A stretch of DNA of 64,000 nucleotides from Ochotona curzoniae. Its lineage: Eukaryota; Chordata; Mammalia; Lagomorpha; Ochotonidae. The notes beneath the pieces were generated by a model, which searched no databases, was not told the origin of the DNA, and saw only the letters and a list, made by a program, of their open reading frames with translations. Each line of letters begins with the position of its first letter. The stretch's first letter is position 1. Positions 1-12,600 of this stretch are shown piece after piece. The stretch lies in assembly GCF_017591425.1 (NCBI RefSeq), contig NW_024467101.1:11296918-11360917 (forward strand), written 5' to 3'. Both the position numbers and the translations under genes were made by a program.

Positions 1-1108
1 CTCTGATCCAAGTCTCTGAATTAATCTCAAAGTCCCCTGTAAGCTTTTGCATAAACAACCAGGGAATACTGTTATCTTAATCTTTTTTTTTTTCTCAAGA
101 ACTATCCAATAGCTGGTGCCCTCTTATAACCTATACTCCTACTTTCTGGTCCAGACCACATCTACCTTTGCAGACATGCTGTGGCCTCCTGTGGTTTCCT
201 GGCTTTTGCTTCTGTCCCCACCTCTGAGTGTGCTCCAAATTAGAACGTGAGAGGGGCTGATGTTGGGGTGCAGCTGTCACCTGAAATGCTGGATCCCCTA
301 TGAACATGGTCCTGGCTATTCTTCTTCCAGCCCAACTCCCTGCTGATACAAAGCAGCAGAAGATGGCCCAAGTGCTTAGGTTCGTGCTACCCAAGTGGAA
401 GACCCAGATGGAATTCTGGACTTGTGGCTTTGGCCTGACCCAGCCCTTGTGGCTTTGACCTGACCCAGCCCTGGCCATAGTGACCATTTGGGAAGTGAAC
501 CAACTGGTAGATGTCTGACCCCCATTCCATCGGTCTCCCCTGTGTTTCATAACCTTTCAACTAAATCTTTAAGGCAGACCAGACAAATCAGTTTAAGCAG
601 CTTCTCTTTCCATGTCCCCGCATTATCACCCTGCGAAGATTTCTACTTTCCCTTCACTTTGCTGGCTTCTCCTGCTAAGCCCCCTTCATTCATCTTCCAG
701 CCATGGACCTCCTTGCTTCAATGTTCCCACCTGAGACATTTCTTACTTGCTTTCCCCGCCCCCCACGTATGGTTTGTGTAACTTTGCTAGTGCATCACCT
801 GCTTCAAGCCTTTGGTTCAATGTCAGCTTCCTTTGGTACCCTTGAACTAGTGCCACCTGCCCCTTTACCAATTCCTCTCCGTAACCCTGTACCTCCTGAC
901 ACTCCTCACTGCATGTGGTGCTGCTCTCTGCATTTCCCTAGCAGTTCAGGCGCATGGCACTCTATGCACTAGTTATCAAACTGACTTCTATCCTGGGAAT
1001 GTGCGCCCTTCCCAAAAAGGTGCTTGGCTGATCGTGAATGCCTTTGGGAGGGTGAATGGATGTACGGACAGCGCTAGCTGTTAATTTGATCTCTGAAAAA
1101 ACGTACAG
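1..1108. other. Upstream intron or flank of PIWIL3; no start exon found
   Basis: Holds a decayed SINE (about 325-515) and otherwise unremarkable sequence. I looked for a short plus-strand exon with ATG and RG-rich codons, as expected for the PIWI N-terminus, and did not find one. Confidence 0.5.
325..515 (+). mobile_element. Old CSINE-like SINE fragment
   Basis: Contains the family blocks 'ccaactccctgctgata', 'gatggcccaagtgctt' and 'ccatttgggaagtgaacca'. It carries an internal tandem duplication of about 25 nt (gtggctttggcctgaccca and gtggctttgacctgaccca). Confidence 0.6.
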
Positions 1109-1223
1109 CCCCAGCGTGAACACCAGCCACCACAAGAGGAAGCCAAAGCCCCTGAACCAGAGAGTGGTCCAGTGACTGCGGAGGAGAAACCACAAGGAGC
1201 AGAAGGAGAAGCTGCAGCTCCAG
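1109..1223 (+). CDS. PIWIL3: PIWIL3 exon, N-terminal disordered tail
   Basis: Reads [18 protein letters not shown] and on to EGEAAAP: Pro/Glu/Gln/Ala-rich and low complexity, like the poorly conserved N-terminus of PIWIL3. An in-frame TGA at 1094-1096 means the exon must begin after it, and the acceptor cag at 1106-1108 fits although its pyrimidine tract is poor. The donor at 1224 (cag/gtggga) leaves phase 1, exactly what the next exon needs. It has no ATG, so the start codon lies in an earlier exon that I could not find. Confidence 0.62.
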
Positions 1224-4200
1224 GTGGGAGTGGAGGCAGGGGCAGGGAAACACTTCATGCAAGCAGATGCACTCCAGTGGAAGAAAGTTCTGGACAGACA
1301 GCCTCACTACTCTCCTGAGTCTTGGCAGAATGGACAAGTTACGGTTGGCAATTCTTCCCCCATCCTGCAGCGAATTATCGGGCTGTCAGTGTTTGATTTG
1401 CCTTTGACCTGAAAGCTTAGGGAAAAGAGGTTATTTTTCATAAGCCAACTCAATAGAATTGCTGTTCCCACTTGGGTCACATCTTTGCGGTAACTGTTAA
1501 GAATTCTAGGTACATCCTTTCCTTGGCTTCTTAAATTGCTGTATTTGAAAAGCTGACCCGCTCCTTGCCTTTCTGGGTATTTCACCTGCTGTGTAGCATC
1601 CTCTTGGGTCACAGGTGAGCCTCATCCTGCTGATACAAGTGAGAAGACAGGCTCTGGCATTGTTGCTTGCTGAGGATATGTCCAAGGTGATGACACAGCT
1701 AGAACTAGTTTTCTGCTGCTCGCAGCAATATGGCTTCTAATCATGAAACTAGAACAGTACACAATCTAGAACCCTTACAATGAAGTTACACACTTGAATA
1801 CATCAGATTAAGACATGAAACAGGGTACTTCAAAACGTTCTCCAGAAGAATCTTAAGTTAGCAAATTAAAAAAAAATGCGTGTTCAAAAGTCCTAGAGTT
1901 TATGGGAATGTGTATGATGGAAACGGTGCAGATTTCAAATGCTTATTTTGTAAGACAGACCAAGATCAAGCTCTCTGCTGCTGATTCAAACAACCTGGGC
2001 TGCCCAGGTAGCTGGGGGTGATGACTATCATGCTCCTGATTCGGGATCCCTCCTCACTGGGATCCGTGGAGTTCACCCTGCTTTCCCCATAGGAGACTCC
2101 AAGGATTTGAAGGAGACTGATGGGAAGACTTCAGGGCTGTATGACGACTACTCGTTGAATACTATGCAGAACTTGGAACATGTGTGGCAGTCAAAAGCAG
2201 GTAAGCTGGCCAATGGCCGCTTAATTCCTTGGAGCTGTTCATTGTAAGCATGGGGTCACAAACAGGAACACCAGTGGGTAACAGATTCTCCAGCACTTCC
2301 TGTGAGTGAATGGAGGCATACCCTCACTGTGCACCTGCTTGTCAGAGCATTTGTGCGGGAATGACTTTTGCAAGGTCTTGAATGAATTCTCCACTTAAAT
2401 AGAATGGCTAGTTCTTTGTGCTGATGTATATATTTAACATACTACATGATATATATATATTTTAATTATATATAACATGCATTGTATAATCATAAATTAT
2501 ACTGCATTTTGTATAATCATAATAGATTAGTAATTGTTATACATGTAGTATGCATTTTTTTAAAAAATTTGTTATACATGTTAGCTTTCAGTTTGGCCTT
2601 TTGGAAGGCGCAAAAGCCTTTGTTTTTGATTTGTCTTCATTGTTAAGTAGTTGAATCTCGTTACACTGACTGGTTTACCAAGATCCTTGCTACAGGTAAC
2701 TTCAACTGCCCAGAGAATTGTGTCAAGATTCTTGGGAAATGGTGATGTGAGGTGGGGTAGGGAGTGTTGAATCAGTCGTCTTGTTTCATGGTTGCAATCT
2801 AGACCAATTTTTCAGGTTCAGCAGGTGAATCTACAGAGGTTTGTACAAACCATATCCGTGTGACATCGCAGCTCCGGAAACTTGCCTATACATACCATGT
2901 GTATTACCACCCAAAAGTAGAAGGTGCAGCTGCGCAGATGATTTTACTGAGTCAGCAGAAGACGAAGATTGGAAAGCATTTTCTGCTGGATGGAAACTCA
3001 TTAGTGGTATTCCAGAAACTGGATAACAGGGTTAAGTAACACTATTTCTCATTGGCCTTACTTGCTTTTCCATTTGTGCTTATATATTGAATGTATAGTA
3101 TGTAACAACACTGTTTCTCTACAATAGTTTGTACAGATGTCCTGAAGGCCTTTTACCCATGTAGCTTGCAACAAAGGCAACACGCCATATTTGGTCATCC
3201 CTGATACTGAATGTCTCAATTTTCAATGCTTCTATGAAATTTTAGAATTTTTGAGCACTGTGTGATGCTAAATCATTTTGGCTATTTTCATATTTCCTCA
3301 AACTTTAGCCATCCCCCTCAAAAAAAAAAAAAAACCACACCACATTCATAGGATTTATCTTCTCCAATTGATTCTTCTGCAACATCAATAACTTGCAGGA
3401 TTGGGAGATGTTTCTCATTATGAGTATTAGGTACACATGCTTTGTGAAACATGGGTTCTCTGAGCATGTGTCTCTATGTGAAAAATAATTGTGCTATGTG
3501 GTGTGTTGGATGGCCAACTGATGTGTGGCTTGTCATGCAATGGAAACTGCGATGTGTGGAAGGACATGTGGACATTGGTTTTTCTGCATCTCAGAACATG
3601 AATTTAATCAGCCGGAATGAGGACGGCAGCTTCGTGGAGATTACACTCACGTTTAACGCAGAAGTCCCGCCCACCTCTGTCGATTACATCCGCTACCACA
3701 ATATCATCATGAGAAGGTACGTTCACCATAGTCCATTTCTGTGGGATGGTGTCGTGTTGATGTGTGCCGGTGAGGAGGGAAGAGGCCATTGCCTTTTAAC
3801 ATTTACATTTTAAGATCAATTTTTATTTTTATTTGAAAGGCATAAATAGAGGAGAGCCACAATAGCCACAGTTAATAAAACTGGGCTGGTCCAAACCCGG
3901 AGCTTTCTCTGGGTCTCCCACATGGGTGCAGGGTCCCAAGGCATTGGGCCGTCCTCTGTATTTTTTCTTGGCCTTTCTCAGGGAGCTGGATTTAAGTGGA
4001 ACAACCAGGACTTGAAACAGTGTCTAGATAAGGGTGCCAGCACCACAGGTGGAGGTTTAGGCTTCTATGCCACCATGCCAGCTCTACAGTTTCTATTGCT
4101 AACAGTGCTCCTGTATTGTGAGTAAAGTTGTTTGTGATGCAAATGATCCTTGAGAGTTCAGTAGAATGTGCAGGTTCAGCAGCTTCTCCCAGATATGTAC

Positions 4201-7200
4201 TTGATCCTTTCTCATCCTCTTTTCCTGTGTCTGGTACTTAGCTAGAGGGAGTGGCTGGGCACCAACTGTGTACATCTGTTCATATTTTCTCTATGGTGCA
4301 ACTACATTTTTGGTTTCCTGTGCTGTGACTCATTGTGATGACCAAATGCTCAGGATTAAAATGTGAGACAGTTTGTAGGAGATGTTATAGTCAGTTCCTG
4401 CTAGGAAGGATGTCTTGATGACATGAACGTAAGATTTTATCATGAAAGGACAGAAAGTTCTGAGAGCAAATGAAAATACCTCATGTAGTGTACTTCTCTA
4501 ATATGTAGTGTTAATGGAAGTAACAGCGAACTCACGGGGAGATTATTTTTCCTAGTGTACTCTTATGTGTGCTTCATAATGAAGATGTTTCCAACAAGAC
4601 GTATTCTTTACATTTCTAGAGTTCTGAAATTGATGAATTTTGAACAGATTGGTCGCAACTATTTCGACCATAATCATGGCTGTGTGTTCCAGGAATATGG
4701 GTTCGTATAGAATGGAAAAATCTCACGTCACACAGATTTTGGGCATATGCTTTTCTCTCTAAAGTTTTTTTTCTGAAAGCAGATTTACAGAAAGAGGCAG
4801 GGAGAGAAAGATGTACCATTCGCTGGTTTGTTCCCCAAATGGCTGCAATGGCTAGAGCTGAGCCAATCCAAAGTCAGGAACCAGGAGCTTCATGTGGGTT
4901 CTCTCAAGTGGGTGTAGGGGCCCAAGAACTGGAGCCATCCTATTCTGCTTTCTCAGGTCATTATCAGGGAGCTGGATCAGAAATGGAACAGCCAGAATGT
5001 AAACCAGCACTCATTTAGGAATGCCAGTGCTTGCAAATGAAGTGCATACTACTGTGCTATGGTTCCAGTCCCAAACCTATACTTTGGGAAGCTACTCTTG
5101 TAAAGTGGTGTAGCTTAAAAGCAGCCTTTTAAATGGTACCCACAAAACATGAACAACAATTAAGTTTTCAGTTTCATATACGTTTCAAGTAAAGTAAAAA
5201 GACAGGCTTAAAAAATCTTGGCATGATAAGTTAGTTGTGAACCATAAGGCATCTAATTGTCCTATAAACATCATGGGTAGCCTGAATGAAAAGCCTAGAT
5301 AATAAATTTCTTGAAGATATTTTCCATCATAGCAATTAAATTGATGTGTATCTGTGTTCCGCATGGATGTATAAAGATAGATTAAATATAAAAGTTTAAT
5401 TTTTTTTTACAGACAGATTTAAACCTGTAAAAAGTAATAAAAATGATCTAACAAGGATGAAACCTTAGAAAGATCATATCTGGTCAATCTTTAAACGCTT
5501 CTTGAAAGACCAATTCTTCCTTAGAATAGAGAGCTCAGGCCCCTCCAATGTTAGCGTTCAAGTCCAAGTTTACAATATGAAGCCAGTCTTCTCATTTGTG
5601 GTTTACAGAATGGAAATCTGGCCTGGTTATAGCACCTCTGTTCTTCCATATGAAAACGGCCTTACCCTGTGTGTTGATGCATGTCACAAAGTTGTCCGAT
5701 TTGAAACTGCTTACGATGTAATATGCCGGTTACGTCATTCCTTGCCACCGGATAGAGTAAGGGGTAAAGTGGAGGAAGAACTAGTGGGATGTGTTGTAAT
5801 CACAAGGTAAGTCCAAACCACTTGGATTGCTTCCTCACAGGAGAAGGCCCTAAGGCTTTGTAATCATTAAGTGCCGCTGCAGTCTGGGAGTCAAAGGTGC
5901 AGGAACCTGGTATGATCATAGCGTCATCCAACACTCTGCTCTGGTTGCACTACCTGGATATAGATGCTGCTGTCCTTACAGCCCCTAATGTGACTTGCTG
6001 TAACCCGCTATTGGCATATAACAGAACGTCTCTTCTCCCAGGTTTCATAACAGGGTGTAGCTGACTTGTGACCCATCAATAACTTTCATTTGAAAATAGT
6101 TGCATTTTTAACTTCTATGTAAAAGATATTAATTCAGTAAGAGAATGAATTCCAAGAACCAGTGGCTTGGCAAAAATTTTAATGAAGTTGGAGAACTCAC
6201 GTTGCCCAACTTTGAAACTAGTGATAATTCTGTAGTAGTTCAGGTGGGCTCTACTCGTGTAAGAGACATACAGCTCAGCAGGATAGTTGAGAGGCCCTGG
6301 CTTAAGCCTCACACCCAGTCACTTTTGACAAGGATGTCAAGATGATTGTAATGAGGAGTAATAGTCACTTCAGTGATGTTGCTGGGGCAACTTAGTGTTC
6401 ACCTACCCTCTTCCTCATGCACAATACAGACTCAAATTTAACTCAAGAATGAACTCAAACTCAATAACTCCAAATGTGAAAGCTTAAAGTATCATTCTTA
6501 GCAAGGAGTCAGGTGGTGGGAAGTAGTGGTAAGTCTTCAGGTGAAACCTGCATAAAAAAAAATAAAATAGGAAACAAAAAGCATAAGTAATAATAAAAAT
6601 TAACCAACTGGACTTCTCCAAATTAAACATTTGTCAAAATACTTTTTTTCAAAAGAAAGCTGACCAAAGGTCGAATTGCAACTTATTAGAAAAAAGTTGC
6701 ATCTAGAACACATGACACATGTATAGGGCAACAATTGAGATGACAGGATTTACTTTTAAATTTAATGGCTGCATAAAAACATGTGTGTAAGGGTTTCCAT
6801 GTGATGTTTTGCTATGGGTATTGTGCAATACCCACTCAGGTGGAACATGTCTCCTCAAGTATAAAACGTTCTTTTAAAGGTAAAAACATTCAACATTTAT
6901 TAGTTGTTGCTTTGAGACAGTCCAGTTCTTCAAATTGGAGACATTTCAAGATAGTTTTCCTAAGGAAATGTGCTAATGATGAATACACAAAGTTTTCAAG
7001 TAAATGATGACCCCCAATGAGATACCACCACATAGCAACTAGGACAGCTAAAGCAAAGACTTGTTAACAGGTTTGGGATGTGGCCAAATCAAAACCAATC
7101 TACATGCACTACTGGTGGAAATGACAGTTGCTTACTCCCTTCCAACCCCAAAAAAGGCATGACCAAGGGATGCACTCCACTCTGAGCTATACACCCAAGA

Positions 7201-9612
7201 GAAATGAAGAGATTTGTCCACCAAAAGTAGAACATAAATATTTTGCCAGAAGTATAACCAATGGTAATGCTATCAGTTGGCAAATTATCTATATAATGAA
7301 ATATTAGGACTCGGAAATTCACAGGCATTAAGCGCCAACATTTGCTGTTAAATGGAGGGACTTAAAATATTATGGAAGGAGTCAGTTGGGAAAGATCCCA
7401 TACTGTGTAGCTTAATTTCTATGAAGTTGATCAGTAGGTAAATACATAGAATTGGTTACTAGACAATTAGGGTAGAAATAGAGGGATTACTTAGGTTAAT
7501 ATTTCTTCCTTGTATGATGAGCATGCTCTAAAACTGATACACAACTTTGTGGCCATACTAAAACTGCTTGGATTATACAAGTAGGTAAGTTACATAGTCC
7601 TTGATTTACATCATTAAAAAAATATGTATCTTTGTAGGCTTTTCAACAGCTTTTTTCCTACATGGTTTCATGCAATGACTGCAGTCTGGCATAATTCCAG
7701 GTGTGACTATTATTCCACAGATTCAACAACAGGACCTACAGAATAAATGAAATTAGTTGGGATGAAAATCCTAGACATAAGTTTATGAAATCAGATGGCA
7801 GCTTCATCAGCTTTGCTGACCATTGCAAAGAGGTATGAAATTTTATTTCTTAAAATACAGAACTTAAAAGCTTTTTTCATGTTATTTATATAGATAATTC
7901 TAAAGATGAATTTGAATGCCCGAATGTGTGTGTATATACTCCTGTTCTATATAGAAATATAATACATAATAATGAATACAAGTAAAGTCAAATTCCCAAA
8001 GAGAATATTTCTATTGTCCATGTCTTTAAATGCCTTTTATATAGGGCAGTCTTACATAACTAATAAGTCCTGTTTTATCAGGCTTAAAAGTGACTGTATT
8101 GGTTTCAAATATGTAAATGAATGGCTAGGTAGAAATTAAAATATGGTAAAGACTTAAATTACTAAAATGATTCCTGTTTGTGGCTACTAGAAACAAAAGT
8201 GGATGGCTGTTACATCTTCATGTGAGAATTTGACACCTAGTTACTAGAAAGTTCTAAGGGTCTACAGAATCTGGCTGACTTCCAAGGGGATGTTTCAACT
8301 GCAGTTTGACCCTCATCTGTACGCCATACTTTGTGTGTACACCACATTTTCTGCTTGTTCATCAAGCTGTAAAGCACTTGGGAAGTGCCTATTAAGTTAG
8401 CCTGGGCATCCATAAGCAGGACAGTTGAGTTCCTGATCTCCAGGAACTTAGAGACGAAGAAGGTGAGCATGCGGGTCGTTCAGACTGTGGAAGTATTAAG
8501 GCAGGTATCTGGTGGCCAATCAGATCAGATGATCATGAAGGCATGTGAATGTCAGAATAGAATGAGCTGTGCACACATCAGGGAAAGGAGAACCGCAGGC
8601 ATTGTGCAAGGGCACCCTTTTTAGAATGAGCCTGCTATATTCATATATCAGATAGCTGTGTCCCTTAAATAAGGTGAGAATGCAGTGGAGATTACATGAA
8701 CAGGCTGGGGTTGTACCATTATTGAACAGTGGTGCAGGAGCCACCTTCTGAAAAGTTTTGTATACAAGGACAAAAACGTGGGATGACACTTCCCTTAAAG
8801 GGTCTCATGTAGACAAAGTATTGTTTGTCTGGACTACCTTAGTGAAAAGAGTGTGGGCTGTGTGGTGATGGACGTAAAGGCAGAAAAGATGGGAGAGGAG
8901 GCTGTTGAAGGAGTTCAGATCAATGCTGATGCTGTGGCCTGCATTCAGTTTGGAGAAGTGAATGGAAATGGTCAAGGCTCGGCAATGGTGTGGTTCTGGT
9001 ATAAAATGATATGGCATCATTTACTGCAAAGAGGGAATCATTTTAACTTGTGGCAAAGACTAACTCTGTTAGCAGCCTTAGCCACATTTGGTGGTTGGTT
9101 TCAGGCATGGACCAGGCAGGTAGGTTTACCAGGATTAGAGACTGGTCAACATCATTTGATAAAGGCATAGAGTAGTAAGGAGTTAATAACATGCATGAAG
9201 AAGTGATTACAGCTAGTCAGGAAATACAAGCTTGGGATGTAACATAGGGCCTCCCCGCTGCTCCTGCCTCCTAAATTTCCTGACTCTTGTACCTGGCTGA
9301 TATCTGTGTGTCCTGTAATTATTGTCTCCAAGGTCACTGAATCGGTAGACATTCTGGATATTCGAACCATCCCCAGACCTCACCACACACATACACGCAA
9401 CACAGATGCTAATCTGTAACCCCAGACCCCCAAGAAGTCAATATTATTCTGCTACATACCTTGTTTTTATCTCCTGCATCCCAATCTGCAACTACAGGTT
9501 TAATTTTAAAGTTTATTTAAGTCATCCTTTGACCATGTGTGTGCTTTAAGAAAAACAAAGAGTAGGACTTCTACAAAACATATTGGCACTTTTGTGCTGG
9601 TTTTTCTTTCCT

Positions 9613-9697
<85 letters not shown>

Positions 9698-12600
9698 TTC
9701 TTCTTTTGAGATTCCTTTATTTTTATTGGGAACGCAGCTTTACAAAGAGGAAATCAAAGATCTTCCATCCACTGGTTCACTCCCCAGATGGCAGCAATGG
9801 CTGAAGTTGAGCTGATCTGAAGCCTGGAGCTGGGAGTTGCTTCTGGGTCTCCCACGTGGGTATGGAGCCCCAAGGACTCTGTTGCTTTCACAGGTCGTAA
9901 GCAGGGAGCTGGATTGAAAGCAGAAGAGCAGGGACTAGAACCAATGCCCAAATGGGATGCCAGCACTGCAAGGTGGAGGATTCACCTATTGAGCCACTGC
10001 ACCAGCCCCTGTAACTACATGTTGGGTTGTTTATTTGATTGTTGTTCTCCCCAGTAGCTAATGAATTGCCAGAGGGACAGGACAGCATTGTTTTTTTTGT
10101 TTTTGTTTGTTTATTTTTTGTCACATCTCTCATGCCTCACCTTGTGCCTGGTACAACGTAGCAGCTCCTCTATAGGCTGTAGTCATTGATTTGTGCATGC
10201 CAGCAGCCCAGAGTACTGCAGTTGGGAGCTACGTTGAGAATAAGAGCTTGGTGTACTGAGGCAAACTACTTTCCTGGTGTGTGTTGACTGGTAGTAGTCT
10301 TGGGGGAAAAAATTAAATACTTTATCACTCAGATATTTCAGACTATTTTCAGAACTGGCTCACTGGGGATTCAAATTAATAAAAGGTAACCATTGACATT
10401 TTGCATTATCATGAGACCCAGAAAAGTAATTGAATTCATGCCATGTATGGTTAGAGAAGCTTGAACCTGGCCTTCAAAAGATCTATTGACCAAATAAGCA
10501 ACAACAGAACTGATTCTTATTTAGATGTTCGTGTTATCAGGGACCTTATAGGGTATTACCCAAAAGCTGTAACAAATGAGGAATACCATGTACAAAGTTC
10601 CTGTACGTTGTACAGGAAGAACAGCAGATCCAAAGGCTTTGCCAGATTGGGTAAGAGGAAAGGTGGCAAGTCCTGGCTGCTCCAGCTCCCTGCTGATACA
10701 CCTGGGAAAGCAGTAGAAGATGACCCCAGTACTTGAGGTCGCTGCCATCTACATAGGAGACCTAGACAAGTATTCTAGGCTCCTAGCTTCCCCGTGAATC
10801 AGCCCTGCCTGTTGTAATCATTTGGGGAGTAAGCCAGTAGATGGAAGGTGAATCTCTCTCTTCCCCATCTCACTTCCTCCCTGCTGCAATTCTTTCAAAT
10901 AAATAAAACAGTAAATTTTTTTTCCCAGATGATTCAAGAATTTTAAAGATTGATTTATTTTTATTACAAAGTCAGATGTACAGAAGAGGAGAGACAGACT
11001 GGAAGATCTTCTGTCCGATGATTCACTCCCCAAGTGACCGCAATGGCCTGAGCCAGGAGCCTCTTCCAAGTCTCCCACATGGGTGCATGGTCCCAAGCCT
11101 TTGGATCATCTTCGCCTGCTTTCCCAGGCCACAGGCAGGAAACTGGATGGGAAACAGGGCTGCCAGGATTAGAACCAGCACCCATATGGGATCCCAGTGC
11201 ACTTGAGGTGAGGACTTTAGCCACTAGGCTACCACGCCGGGCTCGACTCAAGAATTTTAAAGGCATGACTGGTAGAGACTACTTGGCCTCTCCCTCAAAT
11301 ATACACAAAGTTTTCTTAGAAGTATCACAAAGGCTCTGATGCAATGTTTTTTGGGAGTCCTACTCCCACATAATTCTGATGTTCTAGAGATGATATGAGC
11401 TCTGGATCAGAATTAAGAGTATAATGCTTTCGTGCACTTGGGGGAAGGTCGTCAGCAGCATGCCTCAAAGCCTCATCTGATTGAGAACAAGTGCTTTCAT
11501 CCCTGTTTTCATATGAAATTCCTTTGGTTTTGCCAATAGTCCCGCTCATCTTTCTTGCTTCTGTTGAGCAGCGTTATAAACAAATTGTCACGGACTTCGA
11601 ACAGCCGATGCTGGTGAGCTTTGGAAAATGGAAAAAGGGGAAAGAAAAAACACAATGTGAACGTATAAAGCTCATCCCTCAGCTGTGCGCCCTCACAGGT
11701 ACTGCTCACCTCCACAGTCCCCAGAGAAGAAAAGCCCTCTCAGAAAGTGGATGTGGTAGTGTTGTACAACAAGGTTCACGGAGAACCTAGCATCGCATTC
11801 CCCAGATCGCTGTTGACCAGCTAAAGACCACAACCGAGTCTTCTCTAATATGGGTTGATCCTTGCTTTTGTTGCAGCTGTATCATTTGAATTTTTTTAAG
11901 GTATAGCAGAATGGGTGCGCAGAAACCGCCTTGTGATGCAAAACCTCTCGGCATACACACGTTTGAGTCCACAGACTAGGTGGAATAAAGTGAGAAACTT
12001 CATTTCTGATCTAAGAAGGTGAGTGCTGAATTTTCTAAGTCTCTCTGCATGTGTGTAATTTGGCACCGAAGTGGAGATCCCTATGTGTCCCATAGCACCT
12101 CAGATTCTCCCCCCACCACCACTTAAAAAAAATTTTTTTTTTTTCATTCAGAGAACTTTCTAAGTGCATTCCTGGCAGGACAGAGAACTTTCTACATCAC
12201 CCACCAAGCGTGAGATGAAGCCCCACACCCCCAGCCTCCTACTTGCCCCAGCACCCACAGGGAAGAGCCAGGGACACTGGAAGATTCTTCCCTTTGAACC
12301 TGACAATTGGAGGTTCAGTAGTTTAGATAACCCTTGGGGTGCCAGGATCCTAGATCAGAATACCTCCATTCAGGTCTCGATTCCATTTCCAATTCCAGCT
12401 TCCTGCTAATGTCAACCCTAGGAGGCAGCATGGGGTGGCTGAACCACTTGGATCCCTGTAACCCAATGGGAGGCCTGGATTGAGTTTTATGACCTGGCCC
12501 AGCCCCAGGCTGGACAGCCATTTGGGACGTGAATCAGTAGATGGGAGATCAGTCTATGTTTCCATCTAGCTCTACCTTTCCAAGAAGAAAAATAGTAATA

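Noticed and set aside
9537..9815. Phe/Leu/Ser repeat open frames
   Set aside because: Translation of the (TTTC)n microsatellite.
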